From Azolla caroliniana (lineage: Eukaryota > Polypodiophyta): a DNA stretch of 64,000 bases. A program made the translations under genes and the position numbers. Positions 1 through 11,490 of the stretch are shown piece by piece. The DNA lies in the NCBI GenBank assembly GCA_043228905.1, contig JBHGNT010000016.1:6510001-6574000 (forward strand), in the 5' to 3' direction. Under the pieces are notes generated by a model that worked only from the letters and a program-made list of their open reading frames with translations, ran no database searches and was not told where the DNA came from. Position 1 is the stretch's first letter. Each line of letters starts with the position of its first letter.

Positions 1-1029
1 GTGGTCGGCGGTCGTCTCCTTACCGATCGCGCAAGCCCCGCTTGGGCTTGCTTCTCCGATATCCGGGGTTTCGGGTTGACACGCCCAAAACCGCTGGTCC
101 AACCTATCCGATTCCGAAATCGGTATCTCGGCCTCGTCCTTGGCCATTCTATCTCTGCAAGTCGAGAGGGCGTTTTGTTCCGCACCCTCTCCCATGGTAC
201 TGTCGTACCGATCTTTCGCCATCGCGCGGGGCAAGTCCGTCTCCTCAGTCTTGGCTTGTGGCCTCAATCTTTCCTCTTCCTCGAGCATCGCCTCGAGAGC
301 TGCGTACGCCTCCGCAATCCTGGCCCCAATGCCGACCCTTGCCGACTCTCTTTGCCGTTCGGCCTCTTCCCGCTGTGATGGCACGCCGTCGCGCCCCTTC
401 CTCTTAGCCTTCTTGACTCGCTCGTTGTCTAGCCGTTGGCACACCCTTCCAACCTTTGACCAGTCCTCCGTAAGCCCATTCGCTCCGTCATCGTCTTCGA
501 GCTCAATCCCGATGGCCTCCCGTTCCACTCGGTCGATCGACCTCACGAACAATAGGACTTTGTCTACCCCCACCAAACCTTGTTCCCGCTCCGGGAGCCG
601 AGCAAGCCGTCGCTCGAACTCTTGGAACGCCTTCGTTGCACCCTGGTGGGTCTTTGCCGATGCTACCCACTGGTCGAAGTCGTGCCATCCCCGACTCTTC
701 CGCCGTCCTCCATACGCCTATCGGAGCGCCTCTTCAAAGGCCTCCCACGAACTATGAGCTTCTTGGAGCTCCTTCACTTCCGCGTGCATACGGACGGCGA
801 CAACCTGACAGAAGAACTCAAGCCTCAACGCTTCGTCCACGTCTCGCTCCTCCATCTCCGCGTTGTAGGCTTCCAAGTAAGATGGGACTTTGTCCCCGTT
901 GAAACGACCGACTCTTTCGACCACTCGCTCAACCGCTTGTTGCGTTGCTTCTCGCCTCATCACCACTCGCGCCGACTCCAACACCACTTCGGCCACCATC
1001 ACCGCGAGGTTGTCGTCTTCCGACTCCAT
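1..1029 (-). pseudogene. Gyp1c gag polyprotein, 5' part, broken by a stop
   Basis: This is the capsid-region gag of a Ty3/gypsy element read leftward from its LTR at 1067. The start ATG is at 1029. The N-terminal block contains VGRFNGDKVPSYLEAY, which corresponds to IGRFSGKDATSYLASY in the related gag at 19036-19332. A TAG at 716-718 interrupts the frame. The same frame then runs on through DFDQWVASAKT, a block like EFERRLARLPE and VDKVLLFVRS, followed by a long Lys/Glu/Arg-rich and probably coiled-coil stretch to the window edge. The rest of the element lies outside the window. Long open frames on the plus strand here are antisense shadows. I infer the family from similarity to the other Gyp1 copies in this window. 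Confidence 0.7.
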
Positions 1030-1044
1030 CCTCCCTCGCCGCCT

Positions 1045-1063
1045 TTCACGTCAGGTTCACCAA
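1045..1063 (-). other. Candidate primer-binding site of Gyp1c
   Basis: On the minus strand this reads TTGGTGAACCTGACGTGAA, three bases inside the LTR end. The same motif, TTGGTGAACCCGACGTGAA, sits at the same place in Gyp1a (19354-19372), and a close variant follows the LTRs at 32802 and 60621. It contains TGG, as expected opposite a tRNA CCA end, but it is not the usual initiator-Met site. I did not identify the tRNA. Confidence 0.45.
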
Positions 1064-1066
1064 ATA

Positions 1067-1846
1067 TGTCGCGAAGTATCACGCGTGCGTGGAGAAAGGC
1101 GGGACCACGGGGGTCCTGAACTAGGGAGTGATGGAGCATAGGAAGTCGTGCTTCACCCTTTCCGGGGCACCCCAGGAGCACACCGGAAGCAACCGAAGGG
1201 AGAGAGAGAGAGAGAGAGAGCAGGCACGCAACATTGACTCTCGCACGAACATGTACATAAGCAAGAAAGAAACACTAAGACACACACACGCACACCAACA
1301 GAGACCCGAATATGCACAACCAAATGTATATGTATTTACAAGACAACGAGATTCAACACCGACTTCAAACCGGACCTAGGTCGCATGGGATACAACCGTT
1401 GTCTACTGCCAAGCCGCCGGTCGGGGAGCTCTCGGGCTTGTCGCACCGAGCGGGGTCTTGCACAGAGTACAGGGCAGAAAACTGGAACGCTAGATGCCAA
1501 GGCTCGACGCACAGAAGGAGGAGGAAGAAGAAGCAGAGGAGAGCAAGAGAAAGAAAAACCCTAGAACAAGAGAGAGAGAGAGAAAGAGAGAACGTCTCTC
1601 CGTCTAACGATATACCCTACTAATACAAAATGGGCAACCCTTCTACAAGGGACCATCCCTTCCTTTTATAGAACAAGGAGAGGGATGCGTTACAATGTGG
1701 GATAAATCCCGATTTACATGGGATTCTTTGCCCAAACTTAACTCCTATTATTCACACAATTACACGAGGGTGAGTGCACATGGTGCACCCCGCCGATGTA
1801 GCCAATATTTCTCGGTTTCCACATCTGGCCGAAATTCTTCACGACA
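1067..1846 (-). repeat. Gyp1c 5' LTR
   Basis: This LTR is about 780 bp. On the plus strand it begins TGTCGCGAAG and ends CTTCACGACA, so on the minus strand it has the TG...CA ends shared with the other Gyp1 LTRs (starts like TGTCGTGAAG, ends like CGCGACA). It is a diverged member of the set at 15129, 19376, 24318 and 59973. A (GA)n tract lies at 1197-1220. The short open frames inside it have no coding support. Confidence 0.6.
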
Positions 1847-2124
1847 CCGGTTTGTAACACAACCGGATACCTATAAAAGGATTCAGATATGATGTAACTA
1901 GAGATGGATAATTAATAGAGAAGTGCAGTTATTTTCATATCTTGTTTATCCTGTCACTTCTGTTCTATGCTTAATGATGTTGATCTTACACGTGTAACTA
2001 ATCGATCTGGATAACAATCAGAGAGGATTGGTTCTGTGACGGTCTTCCCATTCCTTACTGTACCACCCCTTTGGTGAAGTGTTCCGGAAGGACACCCTGT
2101 GTTAGTGGCTTGTCCAGCCCAGGA
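1847..2124. other. Unassigned flank
   Basis: Between the Gyp1c LTR and the chromodomain fragment. It is AT-leaning, with no credible reading frame and no repeat that I recognise. It may be the decayed 3' part of the element at 2125-2480. Confidence 0.3.
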
Positions 2125-2480
2125 TTAACAAACTTGTGGATATCGTTGATGAAAATTGTGGACTATATCAAGTACATTCTTTAAACTCTTGGTTGACTCC
2201 CATGTTGCTTCTAAGTTAGGGCACCCTTTCCATAGCACAAGGAATTGAAGTTGTTGACAAAGGAGGTGAGAGTTGAGTATCCTTTCGACCTCATACTCCT
2301 CTCTTGTAGACAATTTGACTAATGGGGAAGGAGAAGGATCACATCTTGGAATTTGAGATGGATGATGGAGTTTAAGAAGGTATACATGGAAGACATTATG
2401 AATCCTTATTGCAAATAATGTATCAATATGGTCTAACTTTAATGGTTTCACATGTAGACAAGACAATGTCAATAGTGCGA
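2125..2480 (-). pseudogene. Chromovirus (Ty3/gypsy) pol C-terminus with chromodomain
   Basis: The minus-strand translation contains IHNVFHVYLLK, matching the [11 protein letters not shown] block that precedes the chromodomain in Gyp3 of this window, followed by YEVERILNSH, FLVLWKG and EATWE, the core of a retroelement chromodomain. Chromodomains of this class bind histone marks and guide integration. Only this C-terminal piece of about 115 residues remains; no RT or LTR is visible beside it. It is much more diverged than Gyp3. Confidence 0.65.
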
Positions 2481-2771
2481 TTGACTATATGCAACTACTT
2501 TCACATGGTATTTTGGATCACATACACAGATTCTCACTTGGTGAAGGGATATTACAATTCAATAAAGGGACTTTATGTATTGATATCAAATGTATGAAAA
2601 GGTTTGAGTATGAGAAGGGCATTGAATATTATAAACAACCACATTTGAGCATATACCTTAAACAAGCAGCCATGTATGTTAGAAATGACAAAGATACAAC
2701 CTGATGCCACTCAAGAATGCTAATGAGAAGCTTTCATGCTCACCCTTCTTGGATGACATTTGAGAATGACA

Positions 2772-3480
2772 CTTCAATTATCATGCCCGCCAGACAAGTT
2801 CTCATATTTCTTGCAAATTACCCTAATATACACTAAGTACACGATAAGTAAGGATGTTCATCCTCCACTAGGTTTTCAATGCATAGAACTAGGCAATGAT
2901 GAAATAGTATGTTGGTTAAAGAAGAGTCTATATGGCCTAAAATAGGTAATTGATAGTGGTCTAACATTGGAGAAGTCCAAGGATGGTATTTAGGATCTAT
3001 AGTAATAGTTGAGAAAATAGTTTGGTATAAAGGACTTGGAATGGATGAACCAAATCTTGGTGCTGTATTCAATCAACTTGCTCATCCTATTATATGAAGC
3101 TGATGAGTCAATAGATCCACCTATCTCGAGGTGAATAAGTCACCAAAGTGCTCAATTGGTTCAATATGGATGTGTTAAAACATATTAGTAGGCCACAGCC
3201 AACTTATATGAGATTAAAAAAGCATGAACTCCTAGATTTCAAATTTAAATTGGAAGAAATGTGGAAAATTTTGTACCTATCAATGGTTAGAAGCTTGATG
3301 TATGCTATGGTGTACATCACACTCAACATCGTGTTTGTGGTTGCAATTGTAAAATAAATTCCTTTCAAACTCCAACAAAGAGCATTGGCAAGTGGTATAC
3401 TTGTCAAATGGAAGTAGTAACAAGGTGTGTACCTTGGAACAAGCAAAGCAATAATAATTGGATTTTCAAACTCACAATAA
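2772..3480 (+). pseudogene. Cop4: Ty1/copia RT to RNase H fragment, copy A
   Basis: The frame at 2760-2945 ends in VCWLKKSLYGLK, the conserved LKKSLYGLKQ block of copia reverse transcriptase. A QGWYLGS-like block follows in another frame. The frame at 3148-3357 contains YLSMVRSLMYAMVYITLNIVF, the copia segment between RT and RNase H (compare YASAVGSLMYTMVCTRPDI at about 30955). Frames are broken many times, so the piece is old. The first 185 bp recurs at 53084-53268, where everything downstream to position 5003 is missing. Confidence 0.65.
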
Positions 3481-4434
3481 GAATTATACATTAGGACATT
3501 GGGGTATGTTTTCCGATTTGCGGGTAGAATGATATGAAAAAGTTTGATATTTTATTTGAGATTCCATAGAAAAGAATCAGTTTATTTTGTCATTGAAATT
3601 GCACCATTCTGTACTTATGAAGGCTTTATCCAATACCATTTACACCAAGTGGTAATGCATGCTTAGCCTTGGTAGGATGGGAAACCCTAGTATGAGAACA
3701 AATTCCTTTATTCCGTTTCTTGTTGTAGTTCTATATTTTTCGTGCATAAAAGTCATGAGCTCAAATCTCTCAAGTATGCATATGCTACACTCCTCACCCT
3801 AATCTTTTGTATTTCATTTCTTCAACCAAATTCTTGTCCAACTCATCAATCTCTTGACCAAAACCCTAGAGGTTCCACACATGCAAGCACGAACATTCAC
3901 ATGACAATGGAATCTCAAGAACCTACATGCATGCCACCTTTAGCAAGTGGAAGATACAATACAATGTCTTCACATAATTAGAGTGTGAACGGCCTATACA
4001 AACCATGTGTAGATATGGTTCCTACATATAAGTATGTAGGTAGAACTCAACCATGTGTGACCTTTCGATGAGTGGTTGTTGTGAATAGGACAAACAAAGG
4101 AAAAGGCTAGTTGGTTTGACTAGCATGAAATCTTCAAACCTCCAACCCTCACTAGATAAGGAGTAAAAGTAGGGCTTGCAAAAAGTAGTATTGTGATTGA
4201 GTTAGTTAGTTGAGTTGAAAACTAATTCTACTATATTGTGTAACATTTGTATGTCATTCTAATTGTGTAAAATGTACTTTCACATTCTATCATCCCCACA
4301 ATTATATTAGTATTTATAACCCTACAATGATGCCACAACTAAGACCTATCCCCAATACACGAGTAGTGGGACATGTTGAATCACCAATAGACAAAACAAA
4401 CACTCCACCGATGTTGACATGTATATGCCATTGT
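3481..4434. other. AT-rich stretch with no recognised gene
   Basis: It probably contains decayed copia 3' sequence at its left end. I see no intact frame, no LTR pair and no RNA gene. The frame at 3742-3981 has no family signature that I recognise. Confidence 0.35.
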
Positions 4435-4501
4435 GGAATGTAGGAGTTGAACCCATAACCTCTTGGTCTCATTGGGTAACCTTACCAGCTAAGCTACATC
4501 C
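4435..4501 (-). repeat. tRNA-derived (SINE-head-like) sequence
   Basis: On the minus strand this 67-nt stretch has an A-box TAGCTTAGCTGG, a full match to TRGCNNAGYNGG, and a B-box GGTTCAACTCC 31 bases later. The T-arm can pair at four of five positions. The acceptor ends (GGATG and ATTCC) pair only partly and the anticodon arm is degenerate, so it is not a working tRNA gene. It could be a tRNA pseudogene or the head of a short interspersed element. Confidence 0.45.
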
Positions 4502-4503
4502 AT

Positions 4504-6620
4504 ATGGGCTCTCTTTGTCTCTCCCTAAGTCAATTCAAAGGGAGATTCTATCATTTTATTAGTCTAAATATGCCAAGAGGAGTAAAAGTCAATGATAATG
4601 TGATTGAAAGCCCAAACAATCAAATGCATACTTTGTCAATGGAAAAGATAACAGTTATGTATATCTCATTGCAAGAGATAGTGATGCAAATGCAAAGTGA
4701 AATGTATGCTTGTAAAGAAAAGAAGATATTTCCAAATGTAAGAGATGAAAAAGCAAAACTTGTTTAAGCTCAAACCAAAATTGGCATGGGGACAACTCAA
4801 GGGTAAGAAAGAAGATGTGAAAGGTTACTTTACAAATGAAGACATGCTAGAATATGTACAAAGGCTATATATGCATGAAGGTGTGGCTCCTATGGTTGAG
4901 AACATTGAAACACCATGCAATACATGTATCGATATTGATGATGTCAATTAGGGAATAATGAAGATGGAGAGCAGGAAAGCAGTAGATGTAACCTATGTTT
5001 CAAGTGAGCTTTTAAAATGGACAAGGCACATACTTGTGATTGTATAATGACAATTATAAAGCAAGTTATAAAACAAGGTTTTCCAAATGATTGGCTTATG
5101 AATTGGATTAAACCAATCTTTAAAGCTGGAGTTAAGAAAAGTATCAAATTATCGTACAATAATGTGAGCTCAACTATTGCTAAATTATAAAGCACTACTA
5201 TGGAGTAAAAGATAAGCACATGGGTTGAAAGTACAAGCAAAAGAGCACTTGGGCAAGCAGGATTTAGACCAAAACACTCCATCGTGGACCATTTGGTCAC
5301 ATTGAGAGTAATCATGGAAGAGAGTTGAGTACAAGAAAAAACACTTTATTGTTGTTTTGTTGATTTCAAGAAAGCTTTTGATACGGTACCACGAATTGAG
5401 CTTTGGAATAGAATGCTAGAGATTGACATGCCATTAGAGTACCGAGTTGTTGTTGCATGCCTATATGAACAAGTTAAATGCCAATTAAAAATGGATAGTG
5501 GATTCTCAAAGAACTTTTTAAGTAACATGGGGGTCAAGCAAGGATGTCCACTATCACCCACACTCTTTGGCTTATGTATTGATAAATTAGAAGAAGTGGC
5601 GAAAAAGGTTGAGAAGAGAAGAAGGATTGAATGCCCCCAAATTGATGCAATGTGTTATCTTATTGCTTTTATATGCAGATGATGTGGTACTCTTCTCATA
5701 TGATGTTGATAGTATACAACATTTACTTGGGGTATTAGAAGAACTTTGCCATAATAGTGGACTAGTAGTGATTGTGGAGAAAACAAAAATGATGGCAGTG
5801 CAAACCATCCAACCCTATCATTACCCTATGCTCACATAATAGAGGTGAACATATACAATTTGTTCAAAGCTTTAAATATCTTAGTATTGATGTACCCACC
5901 AAAAATAAATGGAGTACATGCATTGAATCTAGGCTTCAAGCCAGTTGGAGATTGTATTACCTTTTGGAGAACCAATGCAACCAAAGCGATACTTGTGGAT
6001 GGGAAGTAAAACTAATGTTGTTCAATGACATGGTAACTCAAGTATTGCTTTATGGAGTAGAAGTATGGGGTGGCACCATCTCTCTTAATGCATGGAATGA
6101 GATTGAGAAATGTCAAAAGATGTTTTTAAGGAGACAATTAGGAGTTACCAGGTTATGCTCTTGGAAACATGTGTTCGGCCCATAGAGATATTGGCACTCC
6201 AAAGGGTATATAGATACATTACAAAAGTTAAGAATATGCATTATGTAATGATTGAGGAAAGGTTGGCGGAATCATTAAGGATGAAATTGGAAGATGCTAA
6301 GAGGACAAAGCTAGAATATTACATTGTAAATGTCAACCCTGAATGTTGGTCTCAATATAAGGCAAGAATGCCTATTGATCATGTCCAACATTATCACATT
6401 ACCAATATGAGTAGTAATGCTCGTAGAGCCCTCACACTACTTCGCACCGGATCTCACAAGTTAGGCATTGAAGTTGCATCATGGTATCAAAATGTAACAA
6501 ATTTGAGGGCATGTAAAGTATTCAATGAAGGTATAGTAGAGGATAAATGTCACTTGCTCTTCACATGCTCGACATTGCTATTGGTTAAAGATATGATGAC
6601 ATATAAGTGGCATACTTAAG
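4504..6620 (+). pseudogene. LINE(+): non-LTR reverse transcriptase, copy A
   Basis: A plus-strand LINE relic. A pre-RT region at about 4745-4950 (YFTNEDMLEYVQRLYMHE) leads into RT blocks: AGFRPKHSIVDH near 5250-5300, VDFKKAFDTVPR at about 5358-5395, GVKQGCPLSPTLFG at about 5530-5575 and the catalytic YADDVVLF at about 5667-5690. After the RT comes RVYRYITKVKNMHY, then a Cys/His block (RACKVFNEGIVEDKCHLLFTC, positions 6500-6570) like those at LINE ORF2 ends. Frame changes fall before YADD and again near 5830 and 6120, so it is dead. The same frameshifts occur in copy B at 53269-54871, so it died before the duplication. No endonuclease is visible and I did not assign a clade. Confidence 0.75.
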
Positions 6621-6803
6621 ACACCGCCTATAAGGTTGAGCTCATATGAGCATGCCTTATTCATGCATGGAGACATTGTTTTTCAATGTATGAATACCCC
6701 TTTTTAGGAAGGGGACACATATCAAGAACACATGTATAGTCTGGTCCCATAACTAAGGTAAAAAATTGGCCTCTTTATGGACGATAAAAATTCTAATTCT
6801 AAT

Positions 6804-6825
6804 TCTCTCTCTCTCTCTCTCTCTC
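6804..6825. repeat. (CT)n microsatellite
   Basis: About 11 CT units. The matching site in copy B near 55055-55068 has fewer units, so the tract has changed length since the duplication. Confidence 0.9.
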
Positions 6826-8726
6826 GTGTCCAACCCTGCTACATAACACTTCTTTACGAGAGATCTTTGCATTGTGAGATAGATCCTTGATTAGTTCTAC
6901 GCAAGTAATACAACCTTGGTACATAATGTTTCTATAAAACATTGCAACCAATTCCAACATCCTAGTTATTAGACTTTCATTTTATCTAGAAATTTAGGTT
7001 TCACACCATAATAGTCGACACAATGACATTGTTTTCCTGATGCAATGTAACATGTGGACATCATTAGAAGAAATTACAAATTGTTTTCAACTTTCACATA
7101 TTTAAGCTTGAGTTTCAATCTTGAATGGGAGTATTTTTGTAGCCTAAATAAACTCATGGCGATGATTAATATAAGGATCATGCATTGTCTTTCAGAATTC
7201 ATTTTGAGCTGCTCATAAAAACATCATGAAAACACAAGAATGAAACAGTTCCTACTAGAAACATGCGAGTTAGAATCATGGTGACTTAAACTAACAATAT
7301 TATCTAAATGATGCCAAGAAATATTTAGTTCTAAAAATACAATATTTTTCACTAGATAACGTTGTACTTTTAGCTTTAAAGACCGACAACTTTACCTAGT
7401 GAATATTTTTTCTATACATAATGTTGAACAAAGCATCGTTAAGGTCATCTTTGCCAAAAAACATTTCTATACTAATGAGATACTACCATTACCGCCTAAT
7501 TGTTTAGGCGCCCAACCCGTAAGCGCAACTACAACTCCATCATTGGTGCTAAAAAATATGTTTACTTAAACACTTATCTTAGTGGCATGAAACCATGGTG
7601 TTCCTTGAGAATACTAACAATAATAATCTCACATTATAGCTGGAGGCATCAGACTATGGTGCTCAAAGGTGTTATGGCCTACATTGAAACTTATGTCCTC
7701 AAAGAGAATAAACATTTTCCAATGACCCAATGAGATATTTTCATATTGAGTAGTTTTGACGCATCAATTCCTTGACCAACCTATGGCACTATAAGTGTGC
7801 TAAAAATGATTTTGATACCAAAGAAGGTTACTTTAAATCACATATTTATTGTTGTAACTTTTCTATGGGAGTATCACTCATGTTCCTAATATTTAACTCT
7901 TTATTGTATATTGGTCAAAAGCCTATGTTTGAATGTATGTGAAAGCATCATATCACATTCCTAACTATATGTTATTGATAATATTATCTTCAGTTGCCAA
8001 ATCAAAGTGCCAACTAACTAAATATTGATCAAATGGGCAATGAAAAATACAAATGGTGCCTTTTAGGAAGGGTGGTCATACCAACTTTTAATGATACAAG
8101 TTATTGTGACTAGATACTATTGAGATTGTTTGTAGAAGGAGATGTGTGTTACTTTCTCTATAAAGAGAGGAATGTGGCCAATGAGACCCAACCAATGTGT
8201 TGTATGCTTTCTTGATAAATGAAAATTAACATACAATAAATAGGGACACTAAAGGTAAAATTGTTCATGTTGATGCATGCTAAGCTTTATGAGACATCTC
8301 ATGTCTTATGTTCTATCGTGCTTGTGGAGTCTCGACTTAGGCCTTTGATGCTCCCTAATGATAGCTTAATGTTTGTGCCTCATTATTTTCTTAGATCTTT
8401 CAAAAGTAATCCATTTAACTAATCTCAATTGCCTCAAATATACTCAATTTGGGCTGCATAATTTGTGCGTGTGGCATATTTATATTTAACGTGTTATTTT
8501 GTATACACAAAAAAAGGCTATAATTTGAAACAACCAAACTTTTGTTTGATCAGCAAAAACCCAAACGAGACTTAGGAATCTTTATTGGCATCATGTATCA
8601 CATGGACACATGGGATCGTTACCATCATGTATAACAATGTGAACATCTGATCTTTATGAAATATTGTTTGATCGATCAAAACACAACATAGAGATAGGGG
8701 TTGGAACAAAACCCTAGCGAACAAAA

Positions 8727-8876
8727 TGCACTATCATTTTGTCAACAAAAGTAATGTAACAATGTAGCACTAGCTTATAGTAACATCAGAAGATATTAAC
8801 TTGCACTATCATTTTGTTGACAAAAGTAACACAACAATGTACCACTATCTTATAGTAACATTGTAACATATTAAAC
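8727..8876. repeat. Tandem duplication, 75-bp unit, two copies
   Basis: Units begin TGCACTATCATTTTG at 8727 and again at 8802 and differ at a few positions. Both units also occur in copy B near 56997-57146, so the tandem duplication is older than the segmental one. Confidence 0.8.
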
Positions 8877-9074
8877 GTGAATTCTAATGGAATCGACACT
8901 CTAAGCATTGTCTAACTTCTAGGATCATTATTACATGAGAATAAAAGGATGACCAAACAACTTGTGTTTTCTTATGATTGATATGTCATCAATCATGATC
9001 ACTTCCAATAATACATAGATACCGTAAAGTCTTTTGTTCCATTATGTATATAATGAAAAAGTATGAATACTAAG

Positions 9075-9098
9075 ATATATATATATATATATATATAT
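9075..9098. repeat. (TA)n microsatellite
   Basis: An alternating AT run of about 24 bp next to an A-rich tract (9101-9108) at the 3' side of the minus-strand LINE. Copy B has the same tract, slightly longer, near 57342-57367. Confidence 0.85.
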
Positions 9099-9099
9099 C

Positions 9100-10937
9100 C
9101 AAAAAAAACTCCTTCAATTAATTATAAGTTTTTACAAATGAGACAATTATGTACAAATCCCTATAGGGACGCGATAGTTCCATCTTATGTGGATGCCCAC
9201 TGACACAAGAAAGGGAGAGGACAACCATTGTTGGATGAAGGCTATTTCATTGTCTTTCAACTCCATTGGAGCCGCCCTTGAGGCCATCATATTGGCTCTT
9301 TAGAGTGGCTACAATTTCACACCATATCTCTTACAATAACCATGTTGAATGTGCGGTTTGGTTGGAGAAGACCCATCTACACTATTGTTTCCATAAAATC
9401 CAAAGAGTTATTGGGTTGACCTATTCCAACACAACTTGAGATTCGTCATTAAGAGGACTTGAGTGGACATTGCCGCTGGTGGCGAAAAAAACCTCTTGTG
9501 CTTTTATCACCAAAGTCCTCCCCTCTTGATGCTCGTATCTGCCAAATGGGGTCAGCCATGATAGCCAACATATATTTCCCCACTTGATTGAGCCTTGCAC
9601 CTGGCATAATTGCAACAAGCGGCCAACCCCCCGCCATATTTGATGAGACGCTAGGCAGTCCCACAGAGCGTGTCGTATTGATTCTATTGCACTTGGGCAC
9701 ACTACACAATTAGGAGAGCTAAGGTCCCCACGTTGCCATGCTCCCACCGGTAGGGACTTATGTATTAATAGCCATTGGAACGTGGTAATTCACCTCACGT
9801 GTTGTTGTTTCTAGATTTTCTGCCAAAACTTGGTGATAATTGTGGGAGGAACTTGAAATGTTCTCCAGACCTTCACAACAGCCGGTTCTTGGGCATTTTG
9901 AGCAGCTAGAATGTAGCTACCCAATCTAGTTGTGAATTGGAAGAAAGGGATGCGATTGCTTCCTTGCCCCGCATAAGGATCACGCTATGTCCATTGCAAA
10001 GGGTTCCAACTGACCTTACGTAGCCATGTGTTTTCATGAGTACATATGTGCTAATCGGGTTGTACTTTGATCGGATCCTGATCTACAATCCATTTATGAC
10101 CAGTATACCCGAGTACTCGAATTGCGTTATTCTGTGTTGGTGTCTCAGTGTCTCGCAATTCAGAGCCTTCGATCCTGTCTGGTGTTCCCCTACCTCTTGG
10201 GATCAGAGATCCCTCCTCCTCGTGGCCTATCCGTTTCTCCATTGTCGTCCTTAGAGTAGTAGTTTCCCCAGTCAGTAGAGCATTAATGATTTTCGATCTC
10301 ATAGTCCATCCGCCCCTGATTCCATGGAATATATTGGCTTGATCTTGTAGTGGTAGTGACATAAATTGTCACCAACATTCTATACTTTTTCCTAGACCTT
10401 CTGCAATGTATCCCCATAACAACCCCTTACGTGATCCCAGTAGTTGATTAGATTCATCCTTGGTACATGGGTTCCATAGGATACGTTGACTGAGCCAGGC
10501 AGGTTCGGAACTCAGTTGATCACACTTGAGCCCTCATCTAATGTCACACCATGCCTTCCACATGGATGCACTGAATCTATCCTCCAATTGGCGGGAGAAA
10601 CTAGGTTTGAGATCCATGTTTAGAATCCATCCCGTTTGGGGGGCCCAATTGACCCCTTTTCGTGGCCTAAAGTAAGCGAAACGTAACCGTAGTAGCATTT
10701 TTGAACAATCATTTCCTACTTGGAGTCCTTGCACCACAAATTTGGCAAGTACGACTTTTGATTGTGAAAGGGGATTTGTGCCAATTGATCATGGCATTAG
10801 ATCTCTTGCAAAATACGGCTAACCCACTTTCTAGCTTTTGGAGGTTTTCCAAGTCCCCTTGCAGGTAGACCGATGTGTCATCTGCAAATTCTATATCCAG
10901 GATGCTTTGGTGAGAATGAGATACGGGAAGACCACGT
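9100..10937 (-). pseudogene. LINE(-) copy A: 3' half of ORF2
   Basis: This is the C-terminal half of a LINE ORF2, read leftward. It starts at the RT core FADDTSVYLQ (about 10868-10890), then an ALLRLRFAYFR-like block (about 10680). It ends in a zinc-binding RVT-associated domain at 9421-9790, with VGAWQRGDLSSPNCVVC, ALWDCLASHQIW and the Cys/His pattern of such domains. The 5' half lies at 20062-22157 on the other side of a 9.1-kb gypsy insertion. The block GCPLAPSL, which normally precedes FADD closely, is at about 20130-20155. Stops and frameshifts show that it is inactive. The 3' end is not clear; I see no poly(A) on the minus strand. Confidence 0.75.
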
Positions 10938-11490
10938 TGTCGCGTTGTTACGCGCGTGCGTGGAGAACAGGGCGGGACCACTGGGGTCTTGGACCGAGGA
11001 ATAGGTGGGGAAAAGAGAGAGAGGGAGAGAGAGACACACTCACACACGGATAGACAAAGAAGCGCGCGGGAACACAGCCCGATCAACACAAGCGACACAA
11101 GTTGGGCCGGAGATAGAGTATAAGAACGTGTATATAAATATATGTATGCAGATGACTCGAACGGTTACAGCCGATCAGGTCGGCGAGACGGGTGTCGACG
11201 CCTGATCACCCACGCACACAGGGGAGCAAGATGGAGATTCTGCCGGAAGCACACGAGCGTTCCACGGAGCAGAATCAGCCTCTCGAGAACCTGCACAAAG
11301 AAAGCTTATGGAGAACGGTAGAGGAGAAGAGCTCGGTCCCAGTCCGACAACACTTCGTCCCCTCTAGCGCGCGATGCCCTTCTCCCCCCGTCTCCCTCTC
11401 CTTTATAGCTCAAGGAGGGAGGCCGTTCACCCGTTCACATCGCATTAATTCTCTGTCCTTTCGGACAGAGATACTCCTCGATTTCCCCTC
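10938..11490 (-). repeat. Gyp1a 3' LTR, truncated
   Basis: It starts TGTCGCGTTG at 10938 and is nearly identical to 19376-19928, the other LTR of Gyp1a. At 11490 the match stops, about 130 bp before the LTR's outer U3 end, and the sequence passes directly into reverse transcriptase coding DNA on the plus strand. The four bases before it (ACGT, 10934-10937) also follow the other LTR (20062-20065). This is a likely target-site duplication inside LINE(-). Confidence 0.75.

Larger units (their letters stand above)
6621..9074. other. AT-rich DNA shared with copy B; no recognised gene
   Basis: This 2.45-kb stretch is repeated almost base for base at 54872-57340. It contains a CT tract at 6804-6825 and a 75-bp tandem duplication at 8727-8876. 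An open frame at 7500-7733 (SIIGAKKYVYLNTYLSG...) is present in both copies, but most copy-to-copy differences in it change the residue, so coding is doubtful. Confidence 0.5.

Noticed and set aside
1-757. Plus-strand frames of 120-205 codons at the left edge
   Set aside because: Antisense to Gyp1c gag; Ser/Arg/Pro-rich low-complexity products.
4435-4501. Functional tRNA gene
   Set aside because: Acceptor, D and anticodon stems do not pair well, and no clear anticodon loop is present.
2958-5003. A 2-kb transposon with AGTG target duplication in copy A
   Set aside because: Copia and LINE coding regions continue across the borders in copy A, so a deletion in copy B fits better.
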